NCBI RefSeq assembly: GCF_023023025.1
Contig: NZ_CP095481.1
Location: 9,375,001 to 9,439,000, forward strand
DNA length: 64,000 nt
Source: Amycolatopsis sp. WQ 127309
GTDB taxonomy: Bacteria > Actinomycetota > Actinomycetes > Mycobacteriales > Pseudonocardiaceae
Direction of reading: 5' to 3'
Each line of letters begins with the position of its first letter. Within the stretch, counting starts at the first letter, position 1. Positions 1 to 8,330 of this stretch are shown one piece after another. Made by a program: the position numbers and the translations under genes. The notes beneath the pieces are model-generated. The model did not search any database and was not told where the DNA came from. It saw only the letters and a list, made by a program, of their open reading frames with translations.

Positions 1-23
1 GACGGCAGCAGTTGGGAGAACTG

Positions 24-518
24 GTGAAACACGCGATCATCGACTCGCCGATCGGCGAGCTGACTCTGGTCGGCGACGACGACGGCACCGTCGTCACCGG
101 CCTGTACTTCCCGCACCACTGGACGCGCCCGGACCGCACGGCGTTCGGCGAGCGCGACGACACGGCGTTCCCGGAGGCCGCCCGGCAGCTGAAGGAGTAC
201 TTCGCCGGGCAGCGCACGGAGTTCGACGTCCCGACGCGCGCCGAGGGTGACCAGTTCCAGCGGGACGTCTGGGCCGCGATCGACCAGGTCCCGTACGGCG
301 GGACAGCCACCTACGGCGACCTCGCGAAGGCCGTCGGCGGGCTGCCGCACGAGGTCGGCGCGGCGGTCGGGCGCAACCCGCTGAGCATCCTGGTGGCGTG
401 CCACCGCGTCGTCGGCAAGAACGGCAAGCTCACCGGGTACGCGGGCGGTCTGAAGCGCAAGGCGTTCCTGCTGGAGCTGGAACGTCCACCGGCCGAAGAC
501 CGCGGCCAGCTGTGGTGA
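24..518 (+). CDS. ogt: Methylated-DNA--protein-cysteine methyltransferase (Ogt-type)
   Basis: Repairs O6-alkylguanine in DNA by irreversible transfer of the alkyl group to its own cysteine. The 164-residue protein has the usual N-terminal lobe and a C-terminal MGMT domain with the winged-helix segment (YGGTATYGDLAKAVG) and the active-site region around Cys126 followed by HRVVG and NGKLTGYAGG. The cysteine is preceded by Ala (ACHRV) rather than the usual Pro of PCHR. GTG 24 is preferred over TTG 12 because GGGAG at 14-18 is correctly spaced. Upstream context is cut by the window edge. Confidence 0.92.
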   Translation: MKHAIIDSPIGELTLVGDDDGTVVTGLYFPHHWTRPDRTAFGERDDTAFPEAARQLKEYFAGQRTEFDVPTRAEGDQFQRDVWAAIDQVPYGGTATYGDLAKAVGGLPHEVGAAVGRNPLSILVACHRVVGKNGKLTGYAGGLKRKAFLLELERPPAEDRGQLW

Positions 519-532
519 TCGGCGCGGGATGA

Positions 533-1165
533 TCAGACGCGACTGAGCACCATCGACACACCGAGACCGGCCATCGTCACCGCGATGAGCACGTCCAGCA
601 CCCGCCACGCCGCCGGCCGGGCGAACACCCCGGCCAGGCGGCGGGCGCCGAACCCCAGGGCGCTGAACCAGACGGCGCTCGCGACGCAGGCCCCGAGGCC
701 GAACAGCCAGCGGCCGTCGCCGTGGGCGACGGCGACCGAGCCCAGCAGGAGCACGGTGTCGAGGTACACGTGCGGGTTGAGCCAGGTGAAGCCGAGGCAC
801 GCGAGGACCGCCTTGCGCAGCGGTGTGCGTCCGTCGCCGACACTGAGCACCGACGGCCGGAACGCCCGTCGCGCGGCGAGGGCGCCGTACCCGAGCAGGA
901 ACAGGCCACCGCCGACGGCGATCACGCCGATCGCCGTCGGCCACCGGCCGAGGACGACGCCGATCCCGCTGACCCCGAGGGCGATCAGGACCAGGTCGGA
1001 CACCGCGCAGATGGCGACCAGCGGCGCGACGGTGCCGCCGCGCAGCCCCTGCTGCAGCAGGAAGGCGTTCTGGGAGCCGATCGCGACGATGAGGGACAGG
1101 CCGGTGCCGAACCCGGCCAGGAGGAGAGCGAGCACGTCGCCGACGTTAAGGGCCGAGGGCCGCAT
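533..1165 (-). CDS. argO: LysE/ArgO family basic amino-acid exporter
   Basis: Predicted inner-membrane exporter of arginine/lysine or toxic analogues. The 210-residue protein has about six hydrophobic helices and the LysE-family signature GSQNAFLLQQG near residues 30-40, plus the conserved TWLNPHVYLD segment around 127-136. It is divergently transcribed from a LysR-type gene across 40 nt, the classic arrangement in which ArgP/LysG activates the exporter when the amino acid accumulates. Substrate is inferred from family and neighbour. Confidence 0.9.
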   Translation of the reverse strand: MRPSALNVGDVLALLLAGFGTGLSLIVAIGSQNAFLLQQGLRGGTVAPLVAICAVSDLVLIALGVSGIGVVLGRWPTAIGVIAVGGGLFLLGYGALAARRAFRPSVLSVGDGRTPLRKAVLACLGFTWLNPHVYLDTVLLLGSVAVAHGDGRWLFGLGACVASAVWFSALGFGARRLAGVFARPAAWRVLDVLIAVTMAGLGVSMVLSRV

Positions 1166-1172
1166 TACTCCA

Positions 1173-1198
1173 GCTAAAGATTCTTACGTAACATTAGC
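1173..1198. promoter_or_regulatory. Shared argO/argP operator-promoter
   Basis: In the 40-nt gap between the divergent exporter and LysR genes an inverted repeat GCTAA...TTAGC flanks a perfect TTACGTAA palindrome (1184-1191). The position and AT-rich character fit a LysR-type binding site controlling both genes; function is inferred. Confidence 0.5.
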
Positions 1199-1205
1199 GC
1201 TCGTG

Positions 1206-2090
1206 ATGTCGGATCTGCCGCTCGACCAGGTCAGGACGCTGCTCGCCGTCGTCGACGAGCAGAGTTTCGACGCCGCCGCGGCGGTGCTGCACGTGACGCC
1301 GTCCGCGGTGAGCCAGCGGGTGAAGGCCCTGGAGCAGCGCACCGGCCGCGTCCTGCTGCTGCGGACGAAACCGGTGCGGCTCACCGAGTCGGGCCAGGTG
1401 GTGGTCCGGTTCGCGCGGTCGCTGGCCCAGCTGGAGCAGGACGCGCTCGGCGAACTGGGGTTCGGCGAGGAGGGCACGCGGACGCTGACGATCGCGGTGA
1501 ACGCCGATTCCCTGGCCACGTGGTTCCTGCCCGCGCTCGCCGACGTGCCCGAGAACCTCGGGATCTGCTTCGACCTCCAGCGCGAGGACCAGGACCACAC
1601 GGCCGCGCTGCTGCGCGAGGGCCTGGTGATGGCCGCGGTCACGGCGGCGCCGCAGCCGGTGCAGGGCTGCACGTCCCGCCGGCTGGGCCGGATGCGCTAC
1701 CGCGCGATGGCGTCCCCGGAGTTCATCGAGCGCCGCCTGACCGGCGGCCCGCTCCCCCAGCTGCTCCCGACGGCCCCGGTGATCGTGTTCGACCGCAAGG
1801 ACGACCTGCAGGACCGCTTCCTCCGCGGATTGACCCGCCGCCGGAACTTCACGCTGGTACGCCACCACATCCCGGCATCGGAGTCCTTTGTGGACGCAGT
1901 CGCGGCGGGCCTGGGCTGGGGCATGGTGCCGGAGATCCAGGCGGCCCCACGCGGCGAGGCACTGGTGGACCTGGCGCCGGACCGCCCACTCGACGTCCCG
2001 CTGCACTGGCAGCAGTGGAAGCTCGACTCACCCGGCCTGGCCACGGTGGCGGACGCGGTCACTAAGGGCGCGAGGGCCGCGTTGCGCTGA
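1206..2090 (+). CDS. argP: LysR-family regulator, ArgP/LysG type
   Basis: Transcription factor expected to sense arginine/lysine and switch on the divergent exporter. The 294-residue product begins with the LysR winged helix (residues about 5-62, helix SFDAAAAVLHVTPSAVSQRVKAL), then a periplasmic-binding-like effector domain. The sequence matches the ArgP/LysG subfamily (PLDQVRTLLAVV start, ADSLATWFLPAL, VPEIQAAP). The ATG at 1206 is chosen; a GTG one codon upstream is equally possible. An open frame continues upstream of 1206 but lies antisense to argO and has no family similarity. Confidence 0.92.
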   Translation: MSDLPLDQVRTLLAVVDEQSFDAAAAVLHVTPSAVSQRVKALEQRTGRVLLLRTKPVRLTESGQVVVRFARSLAQLEQDALGELGFGEEGTRTLTIAVNADSLATWFLPALADVPENLGICFDLQREDQDHTAALLREGLVMAAVTAAPQPVQGCTSRRLGRMRYRAMASPEFIERRLTGGPLPQLLPTAPVIVFDRKDDLQDRFLRGLTRRRNFTLVRHHIPASESFVDAVAAGLGWGMVPEIQAAPRGEALVDLAPDRPLDVPLHWQQWKLDSPGLATVADAVTKGARAALR

Positions 2091-2093
2091 ATT

Positions 2094-2254
2094 CCGGTTG
2101 CCACGTTGACCCTTCCGGTCGCTGTGTCGACCACTCCCGTCGCCACGTTGGCCACTTCGGTCGCTGTGTTGGCCGTTCGCGAGTGGCCGGGCTGCCCAGA
2201 GCGGCCACCATGCCGACCGCGACGGCCAACACACTGACCGGAGCGGCCAACACG
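2094..2254. repeat. 21-bp-period intergenic repeat array (array 1)
   Basis: The 413-nt gap between convergent lysR and tetR genes contains four degenerate 21-nt direct units starting at 2094, 2115, 2136 and 2157. They share a core GTGTYGRCC or CACGTTGRCC, and units 1 and 3 resemble each other, as do 2 and 4. A spacer follows and then two units in inverted orientation (2213-2233 and 2234-2254, read as GGCCAACAC). The layout could fold into a large stem. The rest of the gap to 2503 shows no convincing gene. A related array is at 45642-45825. Confidence 0.7.
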
Positions 2255-2503
2255 ATTGCGGCAGAGCCGCTACGGCAACCGGAGGGCGGCAACCGGGGCC
2301 AGGGCTCGGTCGGCCGCCGATCGCACCCGTCGCCGTCGAGCGCGCGGCTCGATCGCTTGGTCCGGACAGCCGGGTGAACCGTGCCGCCGCAGCTTGAGCG
2401 CTCGACCCCGTGTGCTCGCCAACCGCCGCCGGGTCGATGGCGGCGGCGCGGGTCGTGGGCCGTGTGGCGGGTAAAGGCTCCAGCATGGCGGCGGCAGAGA
2501 AAC

Positions 2504-3127
2504 TCAGCCCGGGTAGTCGCCTACTCCGTGTTCCACCAGGTCGAAGGCCTGGTCGATCACCATCACCTGGTCGCGGCGGACTTCGGCTTCCTCGTCGCCC
2601 GCTACCAGGCGGCTTACCGCGTTCGCGAAGATCGTGCTGATCGCCGTTGTCAGCAGCGCTGCCACCGTGCGGGCTCGCAGGGGCTCGCCCGTTTCCTCCG
2701 ACAGCACCTCCGCCAGCGCTTCCGCGATCTCGCGCTCCTGCTCGTGGAACCTCGTCATCAGCGCCGGGCTCGAGCGCAGGACCCACCAGAAGCCCGACGC
2801 GCCCTGGATCGCGCCCGACAGGGGGTGGCCGGCTGCGAGCAGTTCGTGCTGGTGATGTCTCAAGGCGGCGGCCGCCGATGTGCCCGACGGCCGGGCGCGC
2901 ACCGCTGCGACCAGGTCGGCCATGCGGTCGGCGTGGCGGTCGAGGAACAGGTCCTCCTTGCGCGGGAAGTAGTTGAAGACCGTCATCTTCGAGACGCCGG
3001 CCGCCTCGGCGATCTCGGCGACCGTCACCTCTTCGAAGCCGCGCTGGATGAACAGGCCGCTCGCGATGTCCGCGATGAGCTGCCGGGTCGCCCGCTTCTT
3101 GCGCTCGCGCAGTCCGTGATCCGCCAT
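2504..3127 (-). CDS. TetR-family repressor
   Basis: The 207-residue protein has an N-terminal TetR helix-turn-helix (about 12-58: RQLIADIASGLFIQRGFEEVTVAEIAEAAGVSK split over recognition helix TVFNYFPRKEDL) and a variable ligand-binding domain. The start at 3127 (MADHGLRER) is preferred because residues further upstream are not TetR-like and would cover the operator. It is divergent from the flavin monooxygenase at 3193 with a 65-nt gap containing palindromes, so it most likely represses itself and the monooxygenase. Confidence 0.9.
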   Translation of the reverse strand: MADHGLRERKKRATRQLIADIASGLFIQRGFEEVTVAEIAEAAGVSKMTVFNYFPRKEDLFLDRHADRMADLVAAVRARPSGTSAAAALRHHQHELLAAGHPLSGAIQGASGFWWVLRSSPALMTRFHEQEREIAEALAEVLSEETGEPLRARTVAALLTTAISTIFANAVSRLVAGDEEAEVRRDQVMVIDQAFDLVEHGVGDYPG

Positions 3128-3142
3128 GGACCGAGAGTATAG

Positions 3143-3176
3143 ACCGAGCACAAAGTTTGACTCGGTACAAATTTGT
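3143..3176. promoter_or_regulatory. TetR operator region upstream of the monooxygenase
   Basis: Two palindromes lie in the divergent gap: ACCGAG-N12-CTCGGT (3143-3166) and the perfect ACAAATTTGT (3167-3176). Both are within 50 nt of either start codon, as expected for repression of both genes. Confidence 0.6.
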
Positions 3177-3192
3177 CGGCATCATCGAAAGC

Positions 3193-4701
3193 ATGAACAG
3201 GGATGTGGTGATCTCCGGGGGCGGACCGGTGGGCTTGATGCTCGCCTGCGAACTGCGGCTGGCGGGCGTCGACGTGCTCGTCGCCGAACGGCTGCCCGAA
3301 CCGGACCAGACGATCAAGGCGGGGTCGATCAACCTGCCGACGGCCGAGGCGTTCTACCGCCGCGGCATGCTGCCCGCGCTCCAGGCGCTGGTGCAGGAGG
3401 ACATCGCGCGGATGCAGGAGTTCCTGAAGAGCCGCGGCGCCGGCGGCGCGAGGCCGGTGCCGCCCGTGGGGCACTTCGCCGGGATCATGGTGAGCTCGGC
3501 GGGGGTCGACTTCGACGATCCGGCGTTCCGCGACGTCGGCCCGGCGGCCGGGGTGGTCGTCGTCCGGCAGCAGGCGGTCGAGGCGCTGCTCGCCGAGCGC
3601 GCCGCCGGCCTGGGCGTCGAGGTGCGCCGCGGCGTCGCGGTGACCGGGTTCGAGGCGGACGACGACGGCGTGACCGTCCACCTCGGCGACGACGAGATCC
3701 GCGCGGGCTGGCTCGTCGGCTGCGACGGCGGCCGCAGCCTGGTGCGCAAGGGGGCCGGGTTCGACTTCCCCGGCACCGACCCCGCCGTCACCGGGCGGCA
3801 GGCGCTGGTCGAGCTGACCGGCGCCGACGCGCTCCGCACCGGCTGGAACCACACCGACCACGGCGTCTACGTCCACGGGCCGGTGCCGGGCCGGATCCTG
3901 ACCGTCGAGTTCGACGGGCCGCCCGAGGACCGCGACGCGCCGATCACCGCGCAGGAGCTGGAAGACAGCCTGCGACGGGTGTCCGGTGTGGACGTTCGCG
4001 TCACGAAGGTGCACACCGCGACGCGCTTCACCGACAACGCGCGCCAGGCGAGCACCTACCGTCGCGGCCAGGTCCTGCTGGCCGGCGACGCGGCTCACGT
4101 GCACTCGCCGTTCGGCGGGCAGGGGCTCAACCTCGGCGTCGGCGACGCGGTCAACCTCGGCTGGAAGCTGGCCGCGACGATCCGCGGGTCGGCACCCGAC
4201 GGGCTGCTCGACAGCTACACCACCGAGCGGCACCCGATCGGTGAGTGGGTGCTCGAGTGGACGCGGGCGCAGATCGCGCTGATGCGCACCGACCCGCGGG
4301 CGCAGGCGCTGCGCCACGTCGTCACCGACCTGCTGAACACCGGCGACGGCGCGACCTACCTGGCCAAGAAGCTCTCCGGCGTGCTGCACCGCTACCCGAT
4401 CGAGGGCGAGCACGACCTCACCGGCCGCGCCGCTCCCGACTTCGCGTTCGCCGACGGCACCCGCCTCGGCGAGCACCTCCAGGACGGCCGGGGGCTGCTG
4501 CTGGACCTCGCCGAGTCCGCCGAACTGCGCGAGACGGCGAGCGGGTGGGCCGATCGGGTCGGGGTGCTCACCGCGAAGACCGAACCCGCCCTGACCGGCG
4601 TCCTGATCCGGCCGGACGGGCACATCGCCTGGGCCCGGGAAGACGGCGGCACCGCGGGCCTGGACGCCGCGCTGCGCCGGTGGTTCGGCGAACCCGCCTG
4701 A
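3193..4701 (+). CDS. FAD-dependent aromatic monooxygenase, Rox-like
   Basis: Group A flavoprotein monooxygenase that should hydroxylate an aromatic or polyketide substrate using NAD(P)H and O2. The 502-residue protein shows the FAD fingerprint GGGPVGLMLACELRLAG at the N terminus, the DG motif GCDGGRSLVRK in the middle, and the second FAD motif GDAAHVHSPFGGQGLNLG, followed by a C-terminal thioredoxin-like domain ending in a typical RPDGHIAWA segment. Length and C-terminal region resemble rifampicin monooxygenases, so drug inactivation is possible but unproven. ATG 3193 is used; an in-frame TTG at 3157 lies inside the operator. A strong hairpin follows the stop. Confidence 0.88.
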   Translation: MNRDVVISGGGPVGLMLACELRLAGVDVLVAERLPEPDQTIKAGSINLPTAEAFYRRGMLPALQALVQEDIARMQEFLKSRGAGGARPVPPVGHFAGIMVSSAGVDFDDPAFRDVGPAAGVVVVRQQAVEALLAERAAGLGVEVRRGVAVTGFEADDDGVTVHLGDDEIRAGWLVGCDGGRSLVRKGAGFDFPGTDPAVTGRQALVELTGADALRTGWNHTDHGVYVHGPVPGRILTVEFDGPPEDRDAPITAQELEDSLRRVSGVDVRVTKVHTATRFTDNARQASTYRRGQVLLAGDAAHVHSPFGGQGLNLGVGDAVNLGWKLAATIRGSAPDGLLDSYTTERHPIGEWVLEWTRAQIALMRTDPRAQALRHVVTDLLNTGDGATYLAKKLSGVLHRYPIEGEHDLTGRAAPDFAFADGTRLGEHLQDGRGLLLDLAESAELRETASGWADRVGVLTAKTEPALTGVLIRPDGHIAWAREDGGTAGLDAALRRWFGEPA

Positions 4702-4709
4702 CCTCGCAC

Positions 4710-4739
4710 GGGGGCGCGCCGGGATACCGGCGCGCCCCC
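4710..4739 (+). terminator. Hairpin terminator after the monooxygenase
   Basis: Perfect 13-bp stem GGGGGCGCGCCGG / CCGGCGCGCCCCC with a 4-nt loop, 9 nt after the stop codon. There is no U-tract, which is usual for actinomycete terminators. Confidence 0.8.
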
Positions 4740-4783
4740 CGCCGCATCGGTAAGCGAAGCGTGGCTCATCGCGGCGAGGTGCT

Positions 4784-4832
4784 CGACCGGAGAGGTGCAG
4801 CAGACCCGACGCCCGCTGCACCTCTCCGGTCG
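4784..4832. repeat. Perfect 18-bp inverted repeat
   Basis: CGACCGGAGAGGTGCAGC at 4784-4801 is followed after 13 nt by its exact reverse complement at 4815-4832. It lies between the monooxygenase terminator and the peptidase gene, 125 nt upstream of the latter's start. It could be a second terminator, an attenuator or a protein-binding site. Confidence 0.75.
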
Positions 4833-4957
4833 CGCCGGACTGAGCAACGCGTCGGGCGAGCCGCCGGCCGGGAAATCCCCTCGTGTGGACGGCGACGATC
4901 CGGAATGATCACGGGTCGGATCCGGACAGTGACCGCAAGAAACACGGGGGCGCGTTC

Positions 4958-5920
4958 ATGACCGAGCTGTACCCGCCGATCGAGCCGTACGACCACGGGC
5001 TGCTCGACGTCGGCGACGGGCACCGCGTGTACTGGGAGACCTGCGGCAACCCCGACGGCAAGCCGGCGGTCATGCTGCACGGCGGGCCCGGCCAGGGGTG
5101 CGCGCCGGGGATGCGGCGGGTGTTCGACCCGGCCCGCTACCGCGCGGTGCTGGTCGACCAGCGCGGCTGCGGCCGCAGCCTGCCCCACGCCGCCGACCCG
5201 GCGACGTCGCTGGCGCACAACACGACCGACCACCTGGTCGCCGACCTGGAACGGCTGCGCGAGCACCTCGGCATCGAACGCTGGCTGCTGACGGGCGGTT
5301 CGTGGGGCACGACGCTCGCGCTGGTGTACGCGCAGCGGTACCCGCACCGGGTGTCGGAGATCGTGCTCAGCGCGATCAGCACGACGCGGCGCTCGGAGAT
5401 CGACTGGCTCTACCGCGGCGTCGGCCGGTTCTTCCCGGAAGCGTGGCAGCGGTTCAGCGGCGGGTCCGACGACGTCGTCGCCGACTACGTCCGGCTCCTG
5501 GAGGACCCGGCGAAGCGGGATCGTGCGGCACTCGCCTGGCGCGAATGGGAGGACACCGTCCTGTCGCTGGAGCCGGGGGCGACGCCGCGTGTCCACAGTG
5601 GACCGCCGGACGCCGCGATGATGGCGTTCGTCCGGCTGACGGCCCACTACTACGCGAACGCGGGCTGGCTCGAGGAAGGCGCGGTGATCCGCGACGCCGG
5701 GCTCTTGGCCGGCATCCCGGGCGTGCTGGTCCACGGCCGCCTCGACCTGAGCTGCCCGGTCACGACGGCGTGGGAGCTGGCGCGGGCGTGGCCGGGCGCG
5801 GAACTGCTGATCGACGACCACTCCGGGCACCGCGGCAGCCCGGTGAAGCGGGCCTGGACGCTCGGCGCCCTGGACCGGTTCGCTACGGGATGGCCGCGAG
5901 CACGGGGATCACGACCGTGA
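4958..5920 (+). CDS. pip: Prolyl aminopeptidase (proline iminopeptidase), family S33
   Basis: Alpha/beta-hydrolase expected to remove N-terminal proline from small peptides in the cytoplasm. The 320-residue protein has the oxyanion motif HGGPGQG, the family block DQRGCGRS, the nucleophile elbow GGSWGTT, a catalytic Asp in GRLDLSCPV and His in the C-terminal SGHRG. ATG 4958 has a GGGGG ribosome site and begins with the family-typical ELYPPIEPYDHGLLDVGDGH. Its 3' end overlaps the convergent RDD gene by 38 nt. Confidence 0.9.
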   Translation: MTELYPPIEPYDHGLLDVGDGHRVYWETCGNPDGKPAVMLHGGPGQGCAPGMRRVFDPARYRAVLVDQRGCGRSLPHAADPATSLAHNTTDHLVADLERLREHLGIERWLLTGGSWGTTLALVYAQRYPHRVSEIVLSAISTTRRSEIDWLYRGVGRFFPEAWQRFSGGSDDVVADYVRLLEDPAKRDRAALAWREWEDTVLSLEPGATPRVHSGPPDAAMMAFVRLTAHYYANAGWLEEGAVIRDAGLLAGIPGVLVHGRLDLSCPVTTAWELARAWPGAELLIDDHSGHRGSPVKRAWTLGALDRFATGWPRARGSRP

Positions 5921-6311
5921 GTACGAGGATGTATCCCGCCAGCAGCCAGAACTTGAGCAGCCCGCCGAAGGTCGCTTTCGCGCCGGTGGCCGTGACCACA
6001 CAGCGAAGGCCGAAGAGCACTCGCCCGATCGTGCCTCCCCACCACCACTGCAGCAGGCACCGGTGGCCGAACGACACCACGGTGTACACCGTGATCGCCG
6101 TGACCGCGAACGGCAGGTCCACGCGCAGGGCGACGACGAGCGCGATCGCCAGGTGGAGCAGGATGTCGACCGTGCACGCCCCGCCCCACTGCCAGAACGG
6201 CACCTTCGGGTAGGGCGGCGCCGCGCCGGGCTCGCGCAGGTCGCGGCGGCGTACGGGCTCCGGCAGGGTGTCCGTCCAGTCCTGGTCGGCGCGCGTCGAG
6301 TCGGTCTTCAT
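5883..6311 (-). CDS. RDD-family membrane protein
   Basis: The 142-residue protein has a polar N terminus followed by three hydrophobic segments with an RDD-like arrangement, including the amphipathic GGTIGRVLFGLRCV typical of that family. The substrate is unknown; RDD proteins are thought to be transport-related. GGAGG sits directly before ATG 6311. The end overlaps the peptidase gene tail to tail. Confidence 0.75.
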   Translation of the reverse strand: MKTDSTRADQDWTDTLPEPVRRRDLREPGAAPPYPKVPFWQWGGACTVDILLHLAIALVVALRVDLPFAVTAITVYTVVSFGHRCLLQWWWGGTIGRVLFGLRCVVTATGAKATFGGLLKFWLLAGYILVLTVVIPVLAAIP

Positions 6312-6344
6312 ACCTCCACCACGCGCGAATCCCGGATCCGGTTG

Positions 6345-7370
6345 CTACCCCTCCGCGGCCAATTGCACCGCGACGTCGATGATCATGTCCTCCTGCCCAC
6401 CGACCAGCGCGAGTTCCCCGCACCGCCGCAGGATCGCCTGCGCAGGTACCCCATAGCGTTCGGCGGCGCGCTCGGCGTGCAGCAGGAAGCTCGAGTACAC
6501 CCCGGCCCAGCCCTGGACGATCGCGTTGCGGTCCATCTTCGGCCAGCGCCGCAGGTACGGCCGGACGACCTCCTCGGCCGCGTCCAGCAGGCCGCCGACG
6601 TCCAGGCCGGTGTCGACCTCCAGGCGGTCGAACACCGCCGCGAGGACCTCCGTCGGCGAGTTGCCCGCCCCGGCGCCGAGGGCGCAGAGCGACCCGTCGA
6701 TGTAGCGGACCCCGGCTTCGTAGGCCAGCACGGAGTTCGCGACGCCGAGCGAGATGTTCTGGTGCCCGTGGTAACCGACCCAGGCTTCGTCGCCGACCTC
6801 GGCGACCAGGGCTTCGAAGCGGGCGCGGGCTTCGTGCATCAGCAGCGCGCCGGCCGAGTCGGTGACGTAGGCCGCCTGGCAGCCCGCGTCCACCATGATC
6901 CGGGCCTGCTTCGCCAGGTCCTCGGGTGGCGTGCGGTGCGCCATCATCAGGAACCCCGCCGTCTCCATGCCCAGCTCGCGCGCCAGGCCGAAGTGCTGCG
7001 GCGAGACGTCCGCCTCGGTGCAGTGCGTTGCCACGCGGACCATCTCCGCGCCCGCGTCGAACGCCTGCTGCAGGTCTTCGGCCGTGCCGATGCCGGGCAC
7101 CAGCAGCACCGCGATCTTCGCCTGCTTCGCCTCTTCGCGCGCCGCCGCGATCAGCTTCAGCTCGTCGACGGCGGAAAACCCGTACGTGAACGACGATCCG
7201 CCGAGGCCGTCGCCGTGGGTCACCTCGATCACCTCGACGCCGGCGCGGTCCAGCGCGCGGACCGTGTCACGGACCTGCTGCTCGGTGAAGCGGTGCGCCA
7301 TGGCGTGACTGCCGTCGCGCAGCGTGGTGTCGACGATCCGGACGTCGTGCTTCAACTCGGGCCTGCTCAC
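6345..7370 (-). CDS. 4-hydroxy-2-oxovalerate aldolase
   Basis: Class II pyruvate aldolase splitting 4-hydroxy-2-oxoacids to pyruvate and an aldehyde in meta-cleavage pathways. The 341-residue protein starts with the DRE-TIM signature [14 protein letters not shown], has the metal-binding GYHGHQN motif, and ends with the communication domain that contacts the dehydrogenase. GTG 7370 overlaps the dehydrogenase stop by 4 nt (GTGA), indicating coupled synthesis of the channelling complex. Homologues are MhpE, BphI and HsaF; no hydratase is adjacent, so the upstream pathway cannot be named. Confidence 0.93.
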   Translation of the reverse strand: MSRPELKHDVRIVDTTLRDGSHAMAHRFTEQQVRDTVRALDRAGVEVIEVTHGDGLGGSSFTYGFSAVDELKLIAAAREEAKQAKIAVLLVPGIGTAEDLQQAFDAGAEMVRVATHCTEADVSPQHFGLARELGMETAGFLMMAHRTPPEDLAKQARIMVDAGCQAAYVTDSAGALLMHEARARFEALVAEVGDEAWVGYHGHQNISLGVANSVLAYEAGVRYIDGSLCALGAGAGNSPTEVLAAVFDRLEVDTGLDVGGLLDAAEEVVRPYLRRWPKMDRNAIVQGWAGVYSSFLLHAERAAERYGVPAQAILRRCGELALVGGQEDMIIDVAVQLAAEG

Positions 7371-8266
7371 GCGGGCACCTCCTGCTTCGCGCGGGCCATC
7401 AGCTCGCCCACCCGGGCGGCCGCGGCGGTCATGATGTCGAGGTTGCCGGCGTACTCCGGCAGGTAGTCGCCGTTGCCGCGGACCTCCAGGAAGATCCCGA
7501 CGCGCGCGTTGCCGTCCCACTCTTCCCGCGCGTCGTCGAACTGCGGGTCGGCGCGCAACGAGTAACCCGGGACGTACTCGCGGACCTCGTCGGCCATCTC
7601 GTGGATGGACGCGGTGATCGCGTCGCGGTCGGCGTCGATCCCGATCGCGCAGAACACCGTGTCCCGCATGATCATCGGCGGCTCGACCGGGTTGAGGATG
7701 ATGATGGCCTTGCCGCGTCCGGCGCCGCCGATCTCGGCCACCGCGCCGGACGTCGTGCGGGTGAATTCGTCGATGTTCGCCCGCGTCCCGGGGCCCGCAC
7801 CGCGCGAGGCGACCGACGCGACGATCTCCGCGTACGGCACCGGCGTCACCCGGGAAACCGCGTGCACCATGGGGATCGTGGCCTGACCGCCGCAGGTGAT
7901 CATCGAGACGTTCGGGGCGTCCAGGTGCGCGCCGAGGTTCACCGGCGGGCACACCATCGGGCCGAGGTGCGCCGGGGTCAGGTCGATCGCCTGGATGCCG
8001 GCGGCCTCGTAGCGCGGCGCGTTCGCGGCGTGCGCCTTCGCCGACGTCGCCTCGAACACCAGCTGCGGCAACGGGTCCTGGCGCAGCAGCCAGTCGACGC
8101 CCTCGGCGGACGCCGCGATCCCTTGCGCGCGAGCGCGTTCGAGCCCGTCGGACTCGACCACGCCGACGACGTAACCGACTTCGATCACTTCACTGCGTCG
8201 CAGCTTCGCCAGCAAATCGGTGCCGATGTTGCCGGGGCCGACGATCGCCGCCATCACGGGAGCCAT
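7367..8266 (-). CDS. Acetaldehyde dehydrogenase (acetylating)
   Basis: Converts the aldehyde released by the aldolase to acyl-CoA using NAD+ and CoA. The 299-residue protein has a Rossmann motif GPGNIGTDL at the N terminus and the catalytic Cys125 in [10 protein letters not shown]. It is the MhpF/BphJ/HsaG family partner of the next gene, with which it overlaps by 4 nt. Two ATGs (8266, 8254) are possible; the longer is used. The regulator at 8331-9278 is on the same strand upstream. Confidence 0.93.
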   Translation of the reverse strand: MAPVMAAIVGPGNIGTDLLAKLRRSEVIEVGYVVGVVESDGLERARAQGIAASAEGVDWLLRQDPLPQLVFEATSAKAHAANAPRYEAAGIQAIDLTPAHLGPMVCPPVNLGAHLDAPNVSMITCGGQATIPMVHAVSRVTPVPYAEIVASVASRGAGPGTRANIDEFTRTTSGAVAEIGGAGRGKAIIILNPVEPPMIMRDTVFCAIGIDADRDAITASIHEMADEVREYVPGYSLRADPQFDDAREEWDGNARVGIFLEVRGNGDYLPEYAGNLDIMTAAAARVGELMARAKQEVPA

Positions 8267-8330
8267 GCCCCGACCGTCGCACCGGGCCCGGCCCGCGCGA
8301 CAGCCCGGTGTTCCGACCAGTGGAACGCCG

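Noticed and set aside
585..1205. Upstream in-frame extension of the ArgP-like gene
   Set aside because: This part is antisense to argO and shows no LysR similarity; the true start is at 1206 (or GTG 1203).
2094..2254. CRISPR-like array
   Set aside because: Units are contiguous 21-nt degenerate repeats without unique spacers, some inverted, and no cas genes are present.
2062..2292. Small minus-strand protein with TQRP-type repeats
   Set aside because: The peptide repeat is just the 21-bp DNA repeat translated; no ribosome site or homology, and it overlaps lysR.
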